DNA from: Paenibacillus timonensis
GTDB lineage: Bacteria > Bacillota > Bacilli > Paenibacillales > Paenibacillaceae
NCBI RefSeq assembly: GCF_009725205.1
Contig: NZ_WNZY01000012.1
Coordinates: 1-64,000, forward strand
Direction of reading: 5' to 3'
Length of the DNA: 64,000 nt
Both the position numbers and the translations under genes were made by a program. Of the stretch, positions 61,304-64,000 are shown one piece after another. Position 1 is the stretch's first letter, and every line of letters starts with the position of its first letter. Below the pieces are notes generated by a model that had not been told where the DNA came from, did no database searches, and saw only the letters and a list, made by a program, of their open reading frames with translations.

Positions 61304-62367
61304 CGAACCTTCACCTTAGCGCCGTCCTGCAGTTTGTCGCCGCCTTCGACAACCACGAGGTCACCCGCGGTCACCCCTGTGAGCAGCTCGATTTGTTCTT
61401 CGCCTTCCTTGCCCGTTGTGACAAGTGCCTTAACGGCAACCCCGTCCTGGACCTTAAAGACGTACGCCTGCTCACCGTCGTACTGAACCGCGTCGATCGG
61501 CGCGAGCAACCGTTCCTTGTCGGGAATCTCCATTTCGACCGTCACGTTATAACCTGGACGAAGCTCCGGCGATACCTGATCCAGGCTGACCTTCATTTCC
61601 ACGGATGTATCCTTGGATGTCGGATCGGACAGCCCTGCCGTTGGAGCCAGGTAAGAGATCGTGCCGTCATAACTGTCCGTGAAGGCCTCGCCGGTAACGA
61701 CGGTCTTCATCCCTTGTGCCGCTTTCCCTGCATCCAACTCGTTCAGGTATGCCGTTACCTTCAGACTGCTCACATCAGCAATCTTCGCGATTTCTCCGCC
61801 TTCGGCAAGCATTTGTCCTGCGTTCGCTGTTAGAGAGGTAACCACGCCGTCCGCAGGAGCCAGCACCTGCTGGTTTGCGAGCTGCTTCTCCAGGGATTCG
61901 ATCGTTAACTGACTGGATCGGATACGTAAATCATAGGCAGTGAGGTCCAGCTCCTTCGGCTCCTGGTCGGGGTTTTCGGTAAACGCCTGCTTGAAGCTTT
62001 CAAAATGCTGCTTCTTAGCCGCCAGCCGCTCTGCTTCGGTCAATTGCAGATTAATTTGCTCCTTCTCTAGCTGGTCCTTGACCTGCTCCATACTAAGCGT
62101 TAATAGAATCTGTCCCTTCTTGACCGCATCGCCCTGCTTGACCTTCAAAGCTCCCACTACGCCGCTAGCCGGCGCATATACTGCCGTCGTCTGTCCCGGC
62201 TCCAGCTTGCCATTCGTAAAGATCTGCTCGACGATCTTCCCCATCGTTACTTCTGCGGTCTTCACCTCGGCCGCCCGATTGAGCCCCACCATATTGGTGA
62301 TCACCAACGCGACGACGGCCAATCCTACGACGGCACCCCAAAACCATTTCTTCTTGAACAAGTCCAT
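61300..62367 (-). CDS. yknX: Efflux membrane-fusion-type subunit YknX
   Basis: A 355-residue HlyD/RND-adaptor-like protein. One N-terminal helix anchors it. The extracellular part has split lipoyl halves (VYAPASGVVGALKVKQGDAVKKGQIL and QQVLAPADGVVTSLTANAGQML), a coiled coil (about 100-165) between them and beta-barrel domains after. It bridges the YknYZ exporter with its substrate outside the membrane. Start at the ATG ending at 62367; a GTG directly before it is too close to the AGGATAGG site. It overlaps yknY by 4 bp. Confidence 0.9.
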   Translation of the reverse strand: MDLFKKKWFWGAVVGLAVVALVITNMVGLNRAAEVKTAEVTMGKIVEQIFTNGKLEPGQTTAVYAPASGVVGALKVKQGDAVKKGQILLTLSMEQVKDQLEKEQINLQLTEAERLAAKKQHFESFKQAFTENPDQEPKELDLTAYDLRIRSSQLTIESLEKQLANQQVLAPADGVVTSLTANAGQMLAEGGEIAKIADVSSLKVTAYLNELDAGKAAQGMKTVVTGEAFTDSYDGTISYLAPTAGLSDPTSKDTSVEMKVSLDQVSPELRPGYNVTVEMEIPDKERLLAPIDAVQYDGEQAYVFKVQDGVAVKALVTTGKEGEEQIELLTGVTAGDLVVVEGGDKLQDGAKVKVR

Positions 62368-62397
62368 CACCTATCCTATTTATGTATAATTGCGGAC

Positions 62398-63033
62398 TTA
62401 ACTCAGCAGCAGAGAGCCCAGCGAAATGACAACCCAAGCTGCAATAATCCAGGTGGCCACCGTTTTGCGCGGCCGGTTCATAATTACCGAGGAGCCGATA
62501 ATGTACAACACAAGGCTCCAAATGGAGAACGGATTGATCAAGGACAGTAAGCGATACATCTGGCTGGACTTATCGGCGACAAAGGCCCCTAAGCTAAGCG
62601 AAACGTCCGTAGCCGATTGAACGTCCATCGTCATGACCATTATCCCCGTAATCAAGCTGCCCACGATGCCCGGCAGGGCTGCAAATGCAGCGATGGATAC
62701 AAACTGCATGTATTTGCCTTCCCCGCGAACTACCAGATTCAGCAGCATCAGCAGCAGACCTGTCACGAACAACATGATCACCGGCATGATCGCGCCCATG
62801 ATGTAAGCGGTCGTTTTCGCCGTGGCCATAAACGTTTGTTGCATGCCTGCGTCGATTTGTTGGTTCTGGAACTGCCGTTGAAACTCCTTCTCCAGCGTCG
62901 GCATCTGCATGTAGATCACCACAACGGAGACAACCAGCAGCACCGCAAGCGCGAACAACCAAGCCGTCTTACTCTCCCGCACCCGTTTAAACGTTTCTTC
63001 CGGTGCCGTAAAAATCGTGAATACGTTTTTCAA
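62398..63033 (-). CDS. yknW: YIP1-family membrane protein YknW
   Basis: A 211-residue protein with five hydrophobic helices of the YIP1 family, including FTAPEETFKRVRESKTAWLF at the start and VRGEGKYMQFVSIAAFAALPG. In B. subtilis YknW assists assembly of YknXYZ. The start is TTG at 63033 with GAGGAGGGG upstream. It is first in the operon, 30 bp before yknX. A 21-bp perfect palindrome lies 60 bp upstream and is a good candidate operator. Confidence 0.88.
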   Translation of the reverse strand: MKNVFTIFTAPEETFKRVRESKTAWLFALAVLLVVSVVVIYMQMPTLEKEFQRQFQNQQIDAGMQQTFMATAKTTAYIMGAIMPVIMLFVTGLLLMLLNLVVRGEGKYMQFVSIAAFAALPGIVGSLITGIMVMTMDVQSATDVSLSLGAFVADKSSQMYRLLSLINPFSIWSLVLYIIGSSVIMNRPRKTVATWIIAAWVVISLGSLLLS

Positions 63034-63093
63034 TGAAACCCCTCCTCAAATCTCCCAACTTAACTCCATCCTATACCACTTCCAAATAAAGAC

Positions 63094-63114
63094 TATAACA
63101 TGGATCATGTTATA
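63094..63114. promoter_or_regulatory. Palindromic operator candidate upstream of yknW
   Basis: TATAACATG-GAT-CATGTTATA is a perfect 9+3+9 palindrome in the leader of the yknWXYZ operon. No clear sigma-W promoter (TGAAAC-N16-CGTA) was seen. Confidence 0.65.
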
Positions 63115-63271
63115 TATACGGACAAAGTCGTAAAGAGATTCATAGGCCGTTCCATCCGCGAGTCCACGCATGCCGCTTCGTAATGTCTCCCTGCATTATA
63201 GCGTTTTCTCCTAACAACGCCACAGGCCGCGGTCCGGGATTTGTCCTGGACTTAAGTCCAAGTCCACAAGA

Positions 63272-63313
63272 CAAAAAAACGCGAGCCTCCGGGCATAGCG
63301 CCCAGGCTCGCGT
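63272..63313 (-). terminator. Terminator of nadE
   Basis: ACGCGAGCCT (63279-63288) and AGGCTCGCGT (63304-63313) pair perfectly, with GGGC/GCCC inside. T7 follows on the minus strand. Confidence 0.95.
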
Positions 63314-63367
63314 AGTGGTGATACCGATGTTTGGCCTCCGACCTTCTTCTGCCGGCGCCTCTTGTAT

Positions 63368-64000
63368 TCAGATACCCGGGATCGGGCTGCGCTTGTGCTC
63401 CGTCTTCCGATAGAACGACTCCAGCCGCTCTTGGACCGCCGGATCCACCGGCTTGCCTTCGAGATAATCGCTGTTGTCATCGTAGCTGATTCCGAGCTCT
63501 TTCTCGTCCGTTTGCCCTTCCCAAAGGCCGGCGGTTGGCGCCTTATCAATGACGCTTTGCGGCACGCCGAGGCGGGCGGCAAGCTGGCGAACCTGACGTT
63601 TGTTCAGCGAGCTAAGCGGCGTGATGTCAACGGCCCCGTCGCCCCATTTGGTGTAAAAGCCGGTAATCGCCTCGGAAGCATGGTCGGTGCCAACGACAAG
63701 CAGATTAAGTTCGAAAGCCAGCGCATACTGCATGACCATCCGCGTCCGCGCCTTGATGTTGCCTTTGCCTTGCGGGCTCAGGTGACGGGATTTGCCGATT
63801 TTTTTAAAACTGTGCTCGACTTCGAGGGCCATTTCGTCTACGGCTTCCTCAATGTTCGTCTCCGCCGTATGTTCAAGTCCAAACGCCTTGGCCACCTCGT
63901 AGCTGTGATCGATATCCTCCTGCTCCCCGTAGGGCTGGAATACGCCCAGCGTCATATACGGTTGGCCGGTTTCCTGCGTCAGCTCGTCTGTCGCCCTTTT
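63368..64000 (-). CDS. nadE: NAD synthetase, 3' part
   Basis: The window holds the last 210 residues; the frame stays open to the right edge, so the N-terminal part with the SGGxDS P-loop lies outside. The enzyme makes NAD from deamido-NAD, ATP and ammonia. Visible landmarks are KGNIKARTRMVMQYALAFE, VVGTDHASEAITGFYTKWGDGAVDI and LGVPQSVIDKAPTAGLWEGQTDEKELGISYD. An internal ATG at 63955 is not the start. A strong terminator follows the gene. Confidence 0.95.
   Translation of the reverse strand, partial: KRATDELTQETGQPYMTLGVFQPYGEQEDIDHSYEVAKAFGLEHTAETNIEEAVDEMALEVEHSFKKIGKSRHLSPQGKGNIKARTRMVMQYALAFELNLLVVGTDHASEAITGFYTKWGDGAVDITPLSSLNKRQVRQLAARLGVPQSVIDKAPTAGLWEGQTDEKELGISYDDNSDYLEGKPVDPAVQERLESFYRKTEHKRSPIPGI

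Overview
The window looks like the chromosome of a Paenibacillus-type bacterium (Firmicutes, Bacillales). Supporting signs are AGGAGG-type ribosome-binding sites, consensus sigma-A promoters, hairpin-plus-T-run terminators, four secreted proteins with the Paenibacillaceae 'stalk' (copper-amine-oxidase-N-like) domain, a YesM/YesN two-component pair beside a sugar ABC transporter, and a yknWXYZ-type exporter. Base composition is moderately GC-rich except for one clearly AT-rich islet at about 47.86-49.45 kb. No rRNA, tRNA, CRISPR array or intact insertion sequence was seen.

Layout. 0-5 kb: purine genes (a guanine-riboswitch-controlled AzgA-type permease and guaA) flanking a secreted stalk-domain protein. 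5-11.8 kb: a MoxR ATPase / DUF58 / transglutaminase operon, a polysaccharide deacetylase and a Bcp peroxiredoxin. 11.9-15.7 kb: an LCP cell-wall protein, a hemL paralogue and a bile-acid/sodium-symporter-family protein. 16.2-28.7 kb: a carbohydrate block, all on the minus strand, made of a solute-binding protein, two permeases, a YesN/YesM pair, a beta-phosphoglucomutase and two different GH65 phosphorylases. 28.9-30 kb: an IS1595-like transposase gene that seems to have lost catalytic residues and sits behind a strong promoter with a LexA-like box. 30-37.2 kb: a GDSL hydrolase, inositol monophosphatase, fabI, uvsE, ddl and a putative amidase. 37.4-47.8 kb: aconitase, GNAT, a GntR/membrane-protein pair, two alpha/beta hydrolases, an IclR regulator and a DUF2935-SOD fusion. 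47.9-49.4 kb: the AT-rich islet, with an unknown secreted protein and a 60-residue membrane protein. 49.5-58.2 kb: folE, yneF, an HD-GYP-like protein, queG, rnhA, lepB, GNAT, sodA, mutY and acpS. 58.4-64 kb: an AraC regulator, yknWXYZ and the 3' part of nadE.

The GH65 enzymes would phosphorolyse an alpha-glucobiose to beta-glucose-1-phosphate, pgmB would convert this to glucose-6-phosphate, and the neighbouring ABC transporter under YesM/YesN control could import the sugar. The rest is mostly housekeeping: purine salvage and synthesis, DNA repair (uvsE, mutY), envelope maintenance (fabI, ddl, LCP, lepB) and oxidative defence (bcp, two SODs).

The most unusual signal is non-coding. At four loci (13.05, 15.8, 23.8 and 55.7-56.35 kb) a 22-26 bp motif recurs at a nearly fixed pitch of about 50-53 or 57-63 bp, in direct and inverted orientation. 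Each locus uses a different motif sequence, but most copies carry an AAAT-like end (written from one side), and pitch and length are shared. I know of no name for these arrays.
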